A stretch of DNA of 64,000 nt from CALJFL01 sp036961205 (GTDB taxonomy: Bacteria > Pseudomonadota > Gammaproteobacteria > Pseudomonadales > Halieaceae): NCBI GenBank assembly GCA_036961205.1, contig JBALVI010000010.1, forward strand, positions 35,330-99,329, given 5' to 3'. This document shows, one piece after another, positions 1 through 8,077 of this stretch. The position numbers and the translations under genes are program-made. How positions within the stretch are numbered: position 1 is the stretch's first letter; each line of letters opens with the position of its first letter. The notes beneath the pieces were generated by a model that was not told the origin of the DNA, made no database searches, and saw only the letters and a list, made by a program, of their open reading frames with translations.

Positions 1-123
1 CTCTCCTACTGACTGCTCGCCCAATTTTAACTGGCACAACACCATCAGTCGGTCCGCGTGACCGAGTAATTTGAGCATCTCGCTTGCAGCCCGAGCTGAA
101 TTCTGCATTTTTTCCAAATCCAT
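1..123 (-). CDS. ArsR-family transcriptional regulator, N-terminal part (cut by window edge)
   Basis: An open frame reads from an ATG at 121-123 to the window edge, giving 41 residues beginning MDLEKMQNSARAA. Residues 17-41 (LKLLGHADRLMVLCQLKLGE, then QSVGE) match the first helices of ArsR/SmtB winged-helix repressors, whose usual pattern is KALGHPxRLxILxxLxxGExSVxEL. The gene is divergent from soxC, with 98 bp between the two starts. ArsR-type repressors (SoxR/BigR type) commonly control sox and sulfide genes by sensing persulfide through a cysteine pair. That pair would lie outside the window, so sulfur sensing is inferred from context. Only the N-terminus is visible. Confidence 0.75.
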   Translation of the reverse strand, partial: MDLEKMQNSARAASEMLKLLGHADRLMVLCQLKLGEQSVGE

Positions 124-153
124 AAACTGATCTCTAAAAATTGGTAGTTGCTT

Positions 154-175
154 TATATTTGAATTTTATAATATA
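154..175. promoter_or_regulatory. AT-rich palindrome, candidate ArsR-type operator of the sox promoter
   Basis: TATATT at 154-159 and AATATA at 170-175 form a perfect 6-bp inverted repeat around a 10-bp spacer, inside the 98-bp gap between the divergent arsR-like gene and soxC. A TATAAT-like box (167-172) overlaps it. AT-rich palindromes are typical operators of BigR/SoxR-type ArsR repressors. The position suits repression of both genes. Binding is inferred. Confidence 0.4.
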
Positions 176-221
176 CTAATAAGCTGTGATTGAGAAGCCT
201 TGAAAACAATAAGGATTTTGC

Positions 222-1535
222 ATGTCAAAACAACAGGAACTCGATGCCCTGGTGCAATCCATTGCGGTATCGGGCGAGCAGCTACCGGGCCTGGAACGAA
301 GAAAATTCCTCAAGCAGGGAATTATCATGCTTGGAGCAGCGGGCGTTGCCAGCGCGACGGATGTTACCTCTGCAGGCTCTGGAACGCCACCCGATGTACC
401 CCCCTGGACAAAGAGCCTGGGACCCGGCGTTGTCAGCAACCCCTACGGGGCCCCTTCCCCATTTGAGGCTCACGTTAAACGCCGAACGGTTGAATGGCTG
501 ACGGCGGATAAGATTGCCTCCATCAGCTTTACCCCCCTCGCAGATTTGAAGGGTATTATTACCCCCAGTGGCGTGGTCTTCGAGCGCTATCACGCCGGTG
601 TTCCGGCCGTTGATCCCGGCATCCACAGGCTGATGATTCACGGCATGGTAGACCGCCCGATTATCCTTTCGATGGATGATCTGATGCGCTTTCCGTCCGT
701 CAGTATGATCAGGTTTCTGGAATGTCCTGCCAATGGAGGAATGGAATGGCGAGGCGCACAAATGGACAGACTGCAATTCAGCCATGGCATGCTCGCATGC
801 TGTGAATGGACAGGCGTGCTGCTGTCTACCCTGCTACAGGAGGTTGGTGTACAAAAAGGTGCGGGGTGGGTGCTGGCAGAGGGGGCCGACGGTTCCCACA
901 TGAGTCGCAGTATCCCGATGGATAAGGCGATGGACGATGCGCTTATCGTCTACGCGCAGAATGGCGAAGCCCTGCGACCTGAACAAGGTTACCCCGTGCG
1001 GTTGATCAACCCTGGTTGGGAGGGCAATACCTGTGTCAAGTGGCTGCGGCGTCTCGAAATCGGTGATAAACCCTGGCATCACCGCGAGGAAACATCGAAG
1101 TACACTGACTTAATGCCCGATGGCAAAGCTCGCGAGTTCACCTACGTACAAGAATGTAACTCCGTTGTCACCAGCCCCTGCCCGGAAAACCCATTGAGTA
1201 AGCCCGGCAAAGTCTGGGTGGAAGGACTTGCCTGGTCCGGTCGAGGAAAGATAAAACACGTCGATGTATCATTTGACGGCGGCGTTACCTGGCGGCCTAC
1301 GCGCTTTACCAGCTCGGTATTGCCGCGCGCTCTGACACGGTTTGGGGTCGAGTGGGACTGGAATGGCAACACGGCGCTGGTGCAAAGTAGAGCCGTTGAC
1401 GAGACCGGCTACGTACAGCCTACCTATGGTCAATTGCGTGATGTGCGGGGGTCTTCGTCGGTCTACCACAAGAATGCGATCCATACCTGGAGAGTCAACA
1501 GCAATGGGAGTGTGAGCAATGTGCAGATTTCCTAG
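222..1535 (+). CDS. soxC: SoxC, sulfane dehydrogenase molybdopterin subunit
   Basis: Molybdenum-cofactor subunit of the periplasmic Sox(CD)2 sulfane dehydrogenase, which oxidises the outer sulfur of SoxY-bound cysteine persulfide. The 437-residue protein has a twin-arginine type N-terminus (RRKFLK at residues 26-31 followed by a hydrophobic stretch), consistent with Tat export of a folded cofactor protein. The sulfite-oxidase fold follows: FLECPANGG places the candidate molybdenum-ligand cysteine at residue 168, and CEWTGVLLSTLL is the usual conserved segment after it. The C-terminal third (VEGLAWSGRGKIKHVDVSFD) is the dimerisation domain. Length is normal for SoxC. The 3' end overlaps soxD by 17 bp, as expected for subunits made together. 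Confidence 0.93.
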   Translation: MSKQQELDALVQSIAVSGEQLPGLERRKFLKQGIIMLGAAGVASATDVTSAGSGTPPDVPPWTKSLGPGVVSNPYGAPSPFEAHVKRRTVEWLTADKIASISFTPLADLKGIITPSGVVFERYHAGVPAVDPGIHRLMIHGMVDRPIILSMDDLMRFPSVSMIRFLECPANGGMEWRGAQMDRLQFSHGMLACCEWTGVLLSTLLQEVGVQKGAGWVLAEGADGSHMSRSIPMDKAMDDALIVYAQNGEALRPEQGYPVRLINPGWEGNTCVKWLRRLEIGDKPWHHREETSKYTDLMPDGKAREFTYVQECNSVVTSPCPENPLSKPGKVWVEGLAWSGRGKIKHVDVSFDGGVTWRPTRFTSSVLPRALTRFGVEWDWNGNTALVQSRAVDETGYVQPTYGQLRDVRGSSSVYHKNAIHTWRVNSNGSVSNVQIS

Positions 1536-2433
1536 CGCTATTTCAGGGTTGTTTGTACTAGCGCTAACCGGGTTCAACGCCGCTGCGGCAGACACACCCA
1601 AGCAAGCGGCTTATTACGGCTATGGCGAACAGGCAACTGCTGAGCAGATATCAGGTTGGGATATCGATGTGCGCCCTGACGGAAAAGGCCTGCCTCCCGG
1701 CAGTGGGTCTGTGGAAGATGGCGAGTATCTCTACGAGGAGCAATGCGCGGAATGCCACGGTTCCTTTGGCGAAGGTGAGGGGCAGTTCCCCGTGCTGGCC
1801 GGTGGTGAGGGCAGCTTGCAGGATGCCCGCCCACAAAAAACCGTGGGCAGTTTCTGGAACTACACGAGTACCTTGTGGGATTACATTCACCGAGCAATGC
1901 CGTTCACCCAACCTGAGTCGCTCAGTGATGACGAGGTCTATGCGGTGACGGCTTACGTGCTATATCTCAATGAGCTGGTGGAAGATGATTTCGTATTGAC
2001 GCAACAGAACCTGGCCGAAATCAAGCTGCCCAACGAGGCAAATTTTGTTCCCGATCCGCGACCGGATGTGCATAACACGCGTTGCATGAAAAATTGCAGG
2101 GATCCGAAAAAAATTACGATAATGTCTGAAGCTCCCCAGTATATCCCGGACCCTACTATACTTGAGGAGACTCCCCAGACGAGCGCCGGCTCGGTGGTAT
2201 ATCTGCAAAGCTGCGCCCTGTGTCACGACAGAGGATTGGGCGGTGCGCCGACGATTGGTAACGCAGCTCAATGGTCTGGCAGAGTTAGTCAGGGCACTGA
2301 AGTACTGTACAACCACGCTATCAATGGCTATCAAGGTGAGTTGGGGATGATGCCGGCCAAGGGCGGCTTCGTGCAACTGTCAGATGATGAGGTCAAGGCG
2401 GCGGTGGATTACATAATGGAGCTCAGCCAGTGA
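1519..2433 (+). CDS. soxD: SoxD, diheme cytochrome c subunit of sulfane dehydrogenase
   Basis: Electron-accepting partner of SoxC. The 304-residue protein starts with a cleavable Sec signal (cleavage likely after NAAAA, about residue 24). It carries two heme c motifs, CAECH at residues 76-80 and CALCH at 230-234, each followed by a cytochrome c fold. It is shorter than the best-known Paracoccus SoxD (about 380 residues) but keeps both hemes. A cysteine pair (CMKNC, 187-191) lies between the domains and is not a heme site. The start lies within soxC and the stop shares GTGA with soxX, so the three genes look translationally coupled. Confidence 0.9.
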   Translation: MCRFPSAISGLFVLALTGFNAAAADTPKQAAYYGYGEQATAEQISGWDIDVRPDGKGLPPGSGSVEDGEYLYEEQCAECHGSFGEGEGQFPVLAGGEGSLQDARPQKTVGSFWNYTSTLWDYIHRAMPFTQPESLSDDEVYAVTAYVLYLNELVEDDFVLTQQNLAEIKLPNEANFVPDPRPDVHNTRCMKNCRDPKKITIMSEAPQYIPDPTILEETPQTSAGSVVYLQSCALCHDRGLGGAPTIGNAAQWSGRVSQGTEVLYNHAINGYQGELGMMPAKGGFVQLSDDEVKAAVDYIMELSQ

Positions 2434-2813
2434 AAAATCGAACCGGACAGCCCAGAGTTATGATGGTGATCCTCCACGGCCTAGGTGTGACCGCCATGAC
2501 TTTGTTGGGCGGGCTCCCCTCCCTCGCACATGCGAGCCCCGAATCAATCGCGGCTGGCGAGCAGGTTGCTTCCGACCGCAAGCTGGGAAATTGTTACTCA
2601 TGCCATATGGTCGTTGGTGCCGAACTTGCTGGCAATGCCGGCCCCCCTCTAATACAGATGAAGAGCCGCTATCCGGACCGCGCAGTACTGCGGGCACAAA
2701 TTGCCGACCCCCGCAGCCGTAACCCCAATACCATTATGCCGCCCTATGGGGCGCACAACATTTTAACCGAACAGCAACTCGACCAACTGGTCGATTATGT
2801 GCTGTCACTTTAA
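2430..2813 (+). CDS. soxX: SoxX, monoheme cytochrome c of the SoxAX complex
   Basis: Small c-type cytochrome that pairs with SoxA to load thiosulfate onto SoxY. The gene starts with GTG overlapping the soxD stop by 4 bp (GTGA). The 127-residue product has an N-terminal hydrophobic export segment and a single heme motif, CYSCH at residues 55-59. The late segment NPNTIMPPYGAHN supplies the distal methionine ligand, as in known SoxX. Length is at the short end for the family. Separation of soxX from soxA by soxYZ is less common than an adjacent soxXA pair. Confidence 0.88.
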   Translation: MKNRTGQPRVMMVILHGLGVTAMTLLGGLPSLAHASPESIAAGEQVASDRKLGNCYSCHMVVGAELAGNAGPPLIQMKSRYPDRAVLRAQIADPRSRNPNTIMPPYGAHNILTEQQLDQLVDYVLSL

Positions 2814-2841
2814 ACCTGACCGAGACCACGAGGAGTATTCA

Positions 2842-3297
2842 ATGAAACCGACCTACAAACGACGCCGCATGGTGCAGGGTCTTATGGCCTTCACCGCGAT
2901 GGCCCTGCTGCCCATGCGCCTGTTTGCTGCCCGTAACGTGCCAGCATTTAAAGCCACAGCTTACGATAATGCCGTGAAGGCCCTATTTGGGGACAAGTCC
3001 ATCACTGCGTCTGACAAGGTCACACTGAAAGTGCCTGATATCGCTGAAAATGGCGCGGTAGTCCCTGCCACCGTATCGACCACCATGGAAGGGGTGAAGA
3101 GTATTACTCTATTGGTCGTCGAAAACCCCAACCCCCTGTCGGCGCGTTTCAACCTGACGCCCAATGTCTCCCCAGCGATATCTACGCGCATTAAAATGGG
3201 AAATAGCTCTGACGTTGTCGCAGCGGTGGAAACCGACAGTGGCGTATTCACTGCAACAAAAAATGTAAAAGTCACCATCGGCGGATGTGGCGGTTAG
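2842..3297 (+). CDS. soxY: SoxY, sulfur carrier subunit
   Basis: Carrier of sulfur intermediates in the Sox cycle. The 151-residue protein ends in GGCGG with the carrier cysteine at residue 149, the hallmark swinging arm of SoxY. The N-terminus KRRRMVQG followed by a hydrophobic stretch is a twin-arginine-like signal; SoxYZ is known to be exported as a pair this way. The start at 2842 is preferred over an in-frame ATG at 2797, because a GAGGAG ribosome-binding site sits just upstream and the longer form would place a charged segment before the signal and overlap soxX. Confidence 0.92.
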   Translation: MKPTYKRRRMVQGLMAFTAMALLPMRLFAARNVPAFKATAYDNAVKALFGDKSITASDKVTLKVPDIAENGAVVPATVSTTMEGVKSITLLVVENPNPLSARFNLTPNVSPAISTRIKMGNSSDVVAAVETDSGVFTATKNVKVTIGGCGG

Positions 3298-3321
3298 CAT
3301 AAACATATTAGGAGATTAGTC

Positions 3322-3633
3322 ATGGCAAAAGCTGTAAAGATACGCGCCAAATTGAAAGGGGACGTGGCGGCCGTCAAGTCACTCATGCCCCATCCGATGG
3401 AAACCGGTACACGTAAGGACGAGGCCGGCAATGTCATTCCGGCACACTTCATTAAAACGGTGACATGCGAGCACAACGGAGAAGTAATCCTGGTGGCAGA
3501 CTGGGGAGCTTCGGTGTCAAAAAACCCGTATTTCTCCTTCGAAGTTAAGGCTGCCAAGAGTGGTGATTCGATTAAAGTTGGTTGGGTGGATAACCTCGGT
3601 GAGACATCCAGTGGCGAAACCACTCTGAAATAG
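3322..3633 (+). CDS. soxZ: SoxZ, thiosulfate oxidation carrier partner
   Basis: Partner of SoxY in the SoxYZ carrier. The 103-residue protein has no signal of its own, as expected since it is co-exported with SoxY. Family features include the opening VKIRAKLKGDVAAVKSLMPHP, which gives the typical start of the immunoglobulin-like fold, then GTRKDEAGNVIPAHFI and the C-terminal KVGWVDNLGETSSG. A ribosome-binding site, TAGGAGATTAG, precedes the ATG. It sits 24 bp after soxY and 20 bp before soxA. Confidence 0.93.
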   Translation: MAKAVKIRAKLKGDVAAVKSLMPHPMETGTRKDEAGNVIPAHFIKTVTCEHNGEVILVADWGASVSKNPYFSFEVKAAKSGDSIKVGWVDNLGETSSGETTLK

Positions 3634-3653
3634 ATTTAACAAAGAGATTTCAT

Positions 3654-4481
3654 ATGAAGCTTTTGATACCCGGTGTTTTCCTGTCTCTGCTGATCGCCAC
3701 ACCTGTTTTGGCGGGCCCCGATGAAGATCTTGCAGCCTTCAAGGCGCTGTATACCAAACGTTTCCCGAGCATTGACTTACAAGCACACAAAGATGGCGCT
3801 TACGCACTCAATGAGGAAAAGCGCGAGCAGTGGTTGGAAATGGAGGAGTTTCCACCCTATGAAATTGCTGTAGATGAAGGGGTAGACCTATATTCCCAGG
3901 TGTTTCCAAATGGGGGAAGTTACGCTGACTGCCTCGGTGAAAGCGCGCCTGCCGTAAAACAGAACTATCCACGCTTTGACCAGAAAACCGGAGAAGTGGA
4001 GACGCTGGAGCAGAAGCTGAATGCCTGTAGGGTGGCAAACGACCTGAAGGCCCTGGAGTATGCGGGTGAAGCACTGGCCTCCATCGTTGCCTACATCGCG
4101 ATGGAATCCAGGGGTAGCTTAACCAACGTGGTGGTTCCGGATGATGACAGAGCTTTGGCCGCGTACACGGCCGGAAAACAGTATTACTATAAGCGGCGCG
4201 GACAACTGAACTTCGCTTGCAGTTCTTGCCATGTGCAAAATCCCGGCATGAACTTGCGAGCGGAAACACTCAGCGCGGCGATTGGTCACACCACGCACTG
4301 GCCTGTTTATCGAGGTAAATGGGAAAGAGTGGGCTTGCTACACGAACGGTTTCGGGAGTGTAACGAGCAGGTTCGCGCTGAACCACTGGCGCATCAAAGT
4401 GAAAGCTACCGCAACCTCGAGTACTTCTTGACGTTTATGAATAACGGGATGGAGCTCAATGGCCCCGCATCACGCAAATAA
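3654..4481 (+). CDS. soxA: SoxA, cytochrome c subunit of SoxAX (single CxxCH type)
   Basis: Catalytic subunit of the SoxAX complex that forms the heterodisulfide between thiosulfate and SoxY. The 275-residue protein has a Sec signal (cleavage near residue 20) and one heme motif, CSSCH at residues 189-193. Cys236 in RFRECNEQVR is the expected cysteine persulfide axial ligand of the active-site heme. At the site of the N-terminal heme of diheme SoxA there is only YADCLGES (Cys93); Cys93 and Cys125 probably form a disulfide as in monoheme SoxA. The product therefore looks like the monoheme class, and the loss of the first heme is read directly from sequence. Confidence 0.92.
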   Translation: MKLLIPGVFLSLLIATPVLAGPDEDLAAFKALYTKRFPSIDLQAHKDGAYALNEEKREQWLEMEEFPPYEIAVDEGVDLYSQVFPNGGSYADCLGESAPAVKQNYPRFDQKTGEVETLEQKLNACRVANDLKALEYAGEALASIVAYIAMESRGSLTNVVVPDDDRALAAYTAGKQYYYKRRGQLNFACSSCHVQNPGMNLRAETLSAAIGHTTHWPVYRGKWERVGLLHERFRECNEQVRAEPLAHQSESYRNLEYFLTFMNNGMELNGPASRK

Positions 4482-4497
4482 CATGGGAAGCAGCAGC

Positions 4498-4824
4498 ATG
4501 TTGAATTTCGGAAAAAAAGCGAGATATGTATTACTGGGGTCTTTCCTCACAATGCTGTGTTCACAGGGCTCACATGCCACCTCGGTTGATGATGTAACAA
4601 AAATCATTGAACAGGCTGTTCACTCTCAGTCACAAGCTAGATCCGAGGGGTATGGATGGACGATAACTGCAACCTATATCGATCAGGCCAAATCGAAACT
4701 TGCCGCGGGGCAGACAGACTCGGCGATGGCGACGGCGCAACGCGCCCTGCTGGTGGCCAATAAATCCCTCGATCAGGCCCGAGCTGAAAAGACGGCCTGG
4801 CAGGCACGGGTACCAACACTTTAG
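4498..4824 (+). CDS. soxK: SoxK-like SoxAX-binding protein
   Basis: Small exported protein of 108 residues from the ATG at 4498, with a signal peptide ending near SQGSHA. The mature part is helical: QARSEGYGWTITATYIDQAK then AAGQTDSAMATAQRAL. This fits the SoxK/SAXB family, whose usual pattern is AxxxGxEWRDTxxxIxxAKxALxxGDxxxAxxxAxxA. SoxK binds SoxAX and raises its activity, and is typically found with monoheme SoxA, as here. In-frame ATGs at 4459 and 4483 exist, but 4498 has GGGAAG about 8 bp upstream and gives a clean signal peptide. The gene lies between soxA and soxB. Confidence 0.78.
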   Translation: MLNFGKKARYVLLGSFLTMLCSQGSHATSVDDVTKIIEQAVHSQSQARSEGYGWTITATYIDQAKSKLAAGQTDSAMATAQRALLVANKSLDQARAEKTAWQARVPTL

Positions 4825-4842
4825 ACACTATAGGACAGGCAA

Positions 4843-6606
4843 TTGAATCGAAGAGAATTTATAGAACTGCTAATGCAGGGTGCCGTCGCTAGCGGAATTG
4901 CCGGCTATGGCTTATCAGCCGCCGCCGCGGGAAAAAGCTTTTATGACTTCGCACCGTCGGGCAGCGCCCGTCTATTGCATATGACCGACACCCATGCTCA
5001 GTTATTACCTATTCATTTTCGTGAGCCGAATGTCAATATGGGCATCGGAGCCGCCAAGGGGCGAGTGCCACATCTTGTTGGTAAAAACCTGCTGGCTGCG
5101 ATAGGTGATACTTCACCACAAATGTCCCACGCGCTGACCTATCTGGATTTTACCGAGGCCTCTGAAAAGTACGGGCGAGTCGGCGGGTTTGCCCACTTGA
5201 GTACCCTGGTAAAGAAAATGCGTGGTGAAGTTGCCGATGGGTCCAGCTTGCTGCTCGACGGCGGCGACACCTGGCAGGGCTCCGGTACGGCGTTGTGGAC
5301 TCGCGGCAGGGATATGGTCGGAGCGACTAACAAACTGGGCGTGGATGTCATGACCGGGCACTGGGAATTCACTTATCTAGAGAAGGAAATTTTGGCCAAC
5401 GCCGCAGAATTTACGGGTGAGTTCGTTTCACAAAACACGCTGGCGACGGAGGAAGCGCTATTTGATGGTGTGCCTGTTTATGACGAGGACACCGGCCATG
5501 TATTCAAACCCTACACCATGAAAGTGTTGAACGGTCGGCGGGTGGCTGTGGTGGGACAGGCATTTCCCTATACGCCCATCGCTAACCCCAAACGCTTTAT
5601 ACCCAATTGGACTTTTGGTATTCGCGAGGCGGAATTGTCAGAACTCGTCGCCAATATTCGAGCCAATGAATCTCCGGATGCGGTTGTACTGCTATCCCAC
5701 AATGGCATGGATGTTGATATCAAGCTGGCCAGTCGTGTTTCCGGTATCGATTTTATCCTCGGAGGGCACACCCACGATGGCGTACCCATACCGGTTGAGG
5801 TCCGTAACCCCGGTGGTAAAACGGTTGTAACCAATGCCGGCTCAAACGGAAAATTTTTGGGCGTACTCGATATCAGCTTTGGCAAGTTGGGTGTGTCGGG
5901 CTACAGGTACAGGCTATTACCGGTTTACTCCAATTTACTGCCTGCAGATAAGGATATGCAATCCTATATCGACGGCGTGCGGGCTCCCTACAAAAAACAA
6001 CTCGACGAGGAGTTGGCGGTGGCCGATTCGCTACTGTACAGGCGCGGCAATTTTAACGGACCATTCGATCAATTGATTTGCGATGGTATGCGTGAAGTAC
6101 TGGATGCGGAGATTGCCCTTTCACCGGGGTTCAGGTGGGGAACCTCCGTTCTACCCGGTGAGGCTATCACCATGGATCGCCTTCTTGACCAGACTTGCAT
6201 GACCTACCCTGAAACCTATGTGCGAGATATGAAAGGTGGGGAACTGAAGACCATTCTTGAAAGTGTCGCTGACAACCTATTCAACCCCGACCCCTATTAT
6301 CAACAGGGTGGCGATATGGTTCGTACCGGTGGTTTGAACTACCTCTGCGATCCATTGGCAAGCATGGGGAGCCGAATTACCGGCTTGACGCTCGCCAACG
6401 GCAAACCGGTCAATGCCAGCAAGAGTTATCGTGTGTCCGGATGGGCTACGGTTGGGGCGCAATCCCCTGGTGCCCCCGTGTGGGATGTTGTTGCGGAGTA
6501 CCTGCGTGATCAGAAAACCTACACCATGAAAAAACTCGAATCACCCGTGTTAAAAGGCATGGAATCCAACCCCGGCATCAGTGATTACGCACCCGGATTT
6601 TCCTGA
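4843..6606 (+). CDS. soxB: SoxB, thiosulfohydrolase
   Basis: Dimanganese hydrolase that releases sulfate from SoxY-bound thiosulfonate. The 587-residue product starts at a TTG codon with AGGA upstream. It has a Tat-type N-terminus (NRREFIELL) and the metallophosphoesterase/5'-nucleotidase fold. Metal-binding motifs are MTDTHAQLLP (Asp49, His51), DGGDTWQGSG (about 139-148), GHWEFTY (about 172-178), LSHNGMD (284-290) and GGHTHDG (307-313). The C-terminal domain (about 390-587) is the nucleotidase C-terminal region. Length matches known SoxB. It is the last gene of the operon, ending directly against a convergent DUF302 gene. Confidence 0.94.
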   Translation: MNRREFIELLMQGAVASGIAGYGLSAAAAGKSFYDFAPSGSARLLHMTDTHAQLLPIHFREPNVNMGIGAAKGRVPHLVGKNLLAAIGDTSPQMSHALTYLDFTEASEKYGRVGGFAHLSTLVKKMRGEVADGSSLLLDGGDTWQGSGTALWTRGRDMVGATNKLGVDVMTGHWEFTYLEKEILANAAEFTGEFVSQNTLATEEALFDGVPVYDEDTGHVFKPYTMKVLNGRRVAVVGQAFPYTPIANPKRFIPNWTFGIREAELSELVANIRANESPDAVVLLSHNGMDVDIKLASRVSGIDFILGGHTHDGVPIPVEVRNPGGKTVVTNAGSNGKFLGVLDISFGKLGVSGYRYRLLPVYSNLLPADKDMQSYIDGVRAPYKKQLDEELAVADSLLYRRGNFNGPFDQLICDGMREVLDAEIALSPGFRWGTSVLPGEAITMDRLLDQTCMTYPETYVRDMKGGELKTILESVADNLFNPDPYYQQGGDMVRTGGLNYLCDPLASMGSRITGLTLANGKPVNASKSYRVSGWATVGAQSPGAPVWDVVAEYLRDQKTYTMKKLESPVLKGMESNPGISDYAPGFS

Positions 6607-7092
6607 CTACCAGTCTAGCGTATCGGCGATGATACTTTCCAGCAGGCTGTGTACGGGTGCATATTCTGCCACCTGGAGATCGGGCCTGCGAATACTGAGA
6701 TAGATTGTATTCGGGTCGTCCACCAGCGTGTAAATCGAAATGCTGTAAGGGCATAGAACAAGGTTGTGCGGATTTGCGATAGTCAGTTCATAGGTGAGGC
6801 CGGCTTTGCAGAACAGGAGAATCTCTGCGTTCCCATAGGCTTTGGCTGAACTGCCGATCGCTTCAGACGTACGGGCCAGCATACTGGCCGCGTAAGCCGT
6901 GTAGGAAATCACAAGGCCTTGAGCTTCGATAGCATCTACGAGGTCAGACTTCACATCCTGATAATTACCCTTAGTGCTGTAGACATGTGCAGCCCCGCTG
7001 GTAACGGGTTTTGGCAGAGCCCGCGCACTGGTGGCGGTAAGAAAAATGCACAGACAGACGAGGATTGGCAGGGTTTGAATGTTTTTTTTCAC
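6607..7092 (-). CDS. DUF302-domain exported protein
   Basis: The GTG at 7090-7092 is chosen as start because GGAG lies about 8 bp upstream and the product then opens with a proper signal peptide (KKNIQTLPILVCLCIF to SARA). A longer reading to 7191 adds charged residues before it. The mature part carries a DUF302-type core: a basic strand region, YTAYAASMLARTSEAIG, YGNAEILLFCKAG and LCPYSISIYTL. DUF302 proteins are small, often periplasmic and frequently near sulfur or heavy-metal genes; no reaction is established. The gene converges on soxB with no spacer, so it may simply flank the operon rather than belong to it. Confidence 0.7.
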   Translation of the reverse strand: MKKNIQTLPILVCLCIFLTATSARALPKPVTSGAAHVYSTKGNYQDVKSDLVDAIEAQGLVISYTAYAASMLARTSEAIGSSAKAYGNAEILLFCKAGLTYELTIANPHNLVLCPYSISIYTLVDDPNTIYLSIRRPDLQVAEYAPVHSLLESIIADTLDW

Positions 7093-7598
7093 GGTGAGTA
7101 CTCCGAGATATTTGGTACAGTTTAACGCCAAAGGTTTGTGTTTGAATAGTAGTTTTGAAGCTGCGGAATTTTTTCTTTTGCAGCCAATCATCGCCCCGAA
7201 AAGTTTACCCGACAGCTATCGTTAGGCACTGCCCAGCCGTCCAATTTCTATATGCAATATCCTGAAAATTAAAAACTCATAGGCCACTATTAAGTGAGGA
7301 CTTTTCGAAAACTAAATTGCTGCCGACCAAAAAATCCAGCCAAAAAATAAAACCACTACCGGGACAAGCATCAAAAGAATCATGTTTCTAAGCGATTTCA
7401 TTTAGATAGCCTCTAATAGTTTAGATCAAAGCGATCAGAGTCGTTCGAAAATGCCAACGGGCCCACCGGAACCGAGCAGCTGTAGGCTGATGTCGGCACA
7501 GTCTGCGCCGGATAGCTGCGTCAAATTCTCGGAACAAAATATGTCACGGAGCTAGAACGCTGGGCCGCGTTGCAGCGGTGCGAGGTTAGTAATCATCT
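7093..7598. other. 506-bp intergenic stretch with one possible small membrane ORF
   Basis: Between the DUF302 gene and the FKBP gene I see no conserved gene, RNA gene or clear terminator. The only reading of note is a 29-codon minus-strand ORF at 7312-7401, listed separately. Confidence 0.5.
7312..7401 (-). CDS. possible 29-residue single-span membrane peptide
   Basis: Minus-strand ATG at 7399-7401 to a TAG at 7312-7314. The predicted peptide begins MKSLRNMILLM, continues as an almost unbroken hydrophobic helix and ends FFGWIFWSAAI. The positive N-terminus followed by about 20 hydrophobic residues suits a small inner-membrane protein with its N-terminus in the cytoplasm. No good ribosome-binding site is seen and no family is recognised, so it may be chance. 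Confidence 0.25.
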   Translation of the reverse strand: MKSLRNMILLMLVPVVVLFFGWIFWSAAI

Positions 7599-7937
7599 CT
7601 AGCGGACAGCAATCAACTCGACTTCAAATATCAGAGTTGTATTGCCCGGAATCGGTCCCGCGCCATTGGCTCCGTAGCCAAGCTCGGGAGTTACAGTCAG
7701 TCGCCACTTGTCACCTTCCTTCATCATCTGTAAAGCTTCAGTCCAGCCAGCAATAACACCGTTCACAGGCAAATCAATGGGCTGGCCACGCTCGACAGAA
7801 CTATCGAAGACTCGGCCATCCTCAAATGTTCCATGGTAGTGCGCGCTCACGGTATCGGTTGGTCCAGGAGTTGCCCCGCCGCCGCTCTCCAGAATTTCAT
7901 ACTTCAAGCCTGAAGCCGTGGTAATGATATCGCTCAT
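7599..7937 (-). CDS. FKBP-type peptidyl-prolyl cis-trans isomerase
   Basis: Single-domain 112-residue FKBP without a signal peptide, so cytoplasmic. Family landmarks are GLKYEILESGGG at the N-terminus, VSAHYHGTFEDGRVFDSS, INGVIAGWTEALQMMKEGDKW-type core (here VNGVIAGWTEALQMM, then KEGDKWRL), and LGYGANGAGPIPGNTTLIFEVEL. These are the hydrophobic pocket and the conserved C-terminal strand. It catalyses proline isomerisation in protein folding. It is monocistronic, facing away from the 8078 gene, with 140 bp between the two starts. Its client is unknown. Confidence 0.9.
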   Translation of the reverse strand: MSDIITTASGLKYEILESGGGATPGPTDTVSAHYHGTFEDGRVFDSSVERGQPIDLPVNGVIAGWTEALQMMKEGDKWRLTVTPELGYGANGAGPIPGNTTLIFEVELIAVR

Positions 7938-8077
7938 TTTTTTGCTTCCAAATTAAAAAAGAAGGCACCATAACATAACAGCCCAAATTCAGGGGCAAGG
8001 TGACAATCGAACAACGGGAATTTTTTGCGAAACTAGACTATTCTTAGCATTCGCATTCTACGGAGAGGTCTGTTCCC

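Noticed and set aside
2797..2841. Upstream start for soxY
   Set aside because: Overlaps the soxX stop and lacks an RBS, while 2842 has GAGGAG and gives a Tat-like signal.
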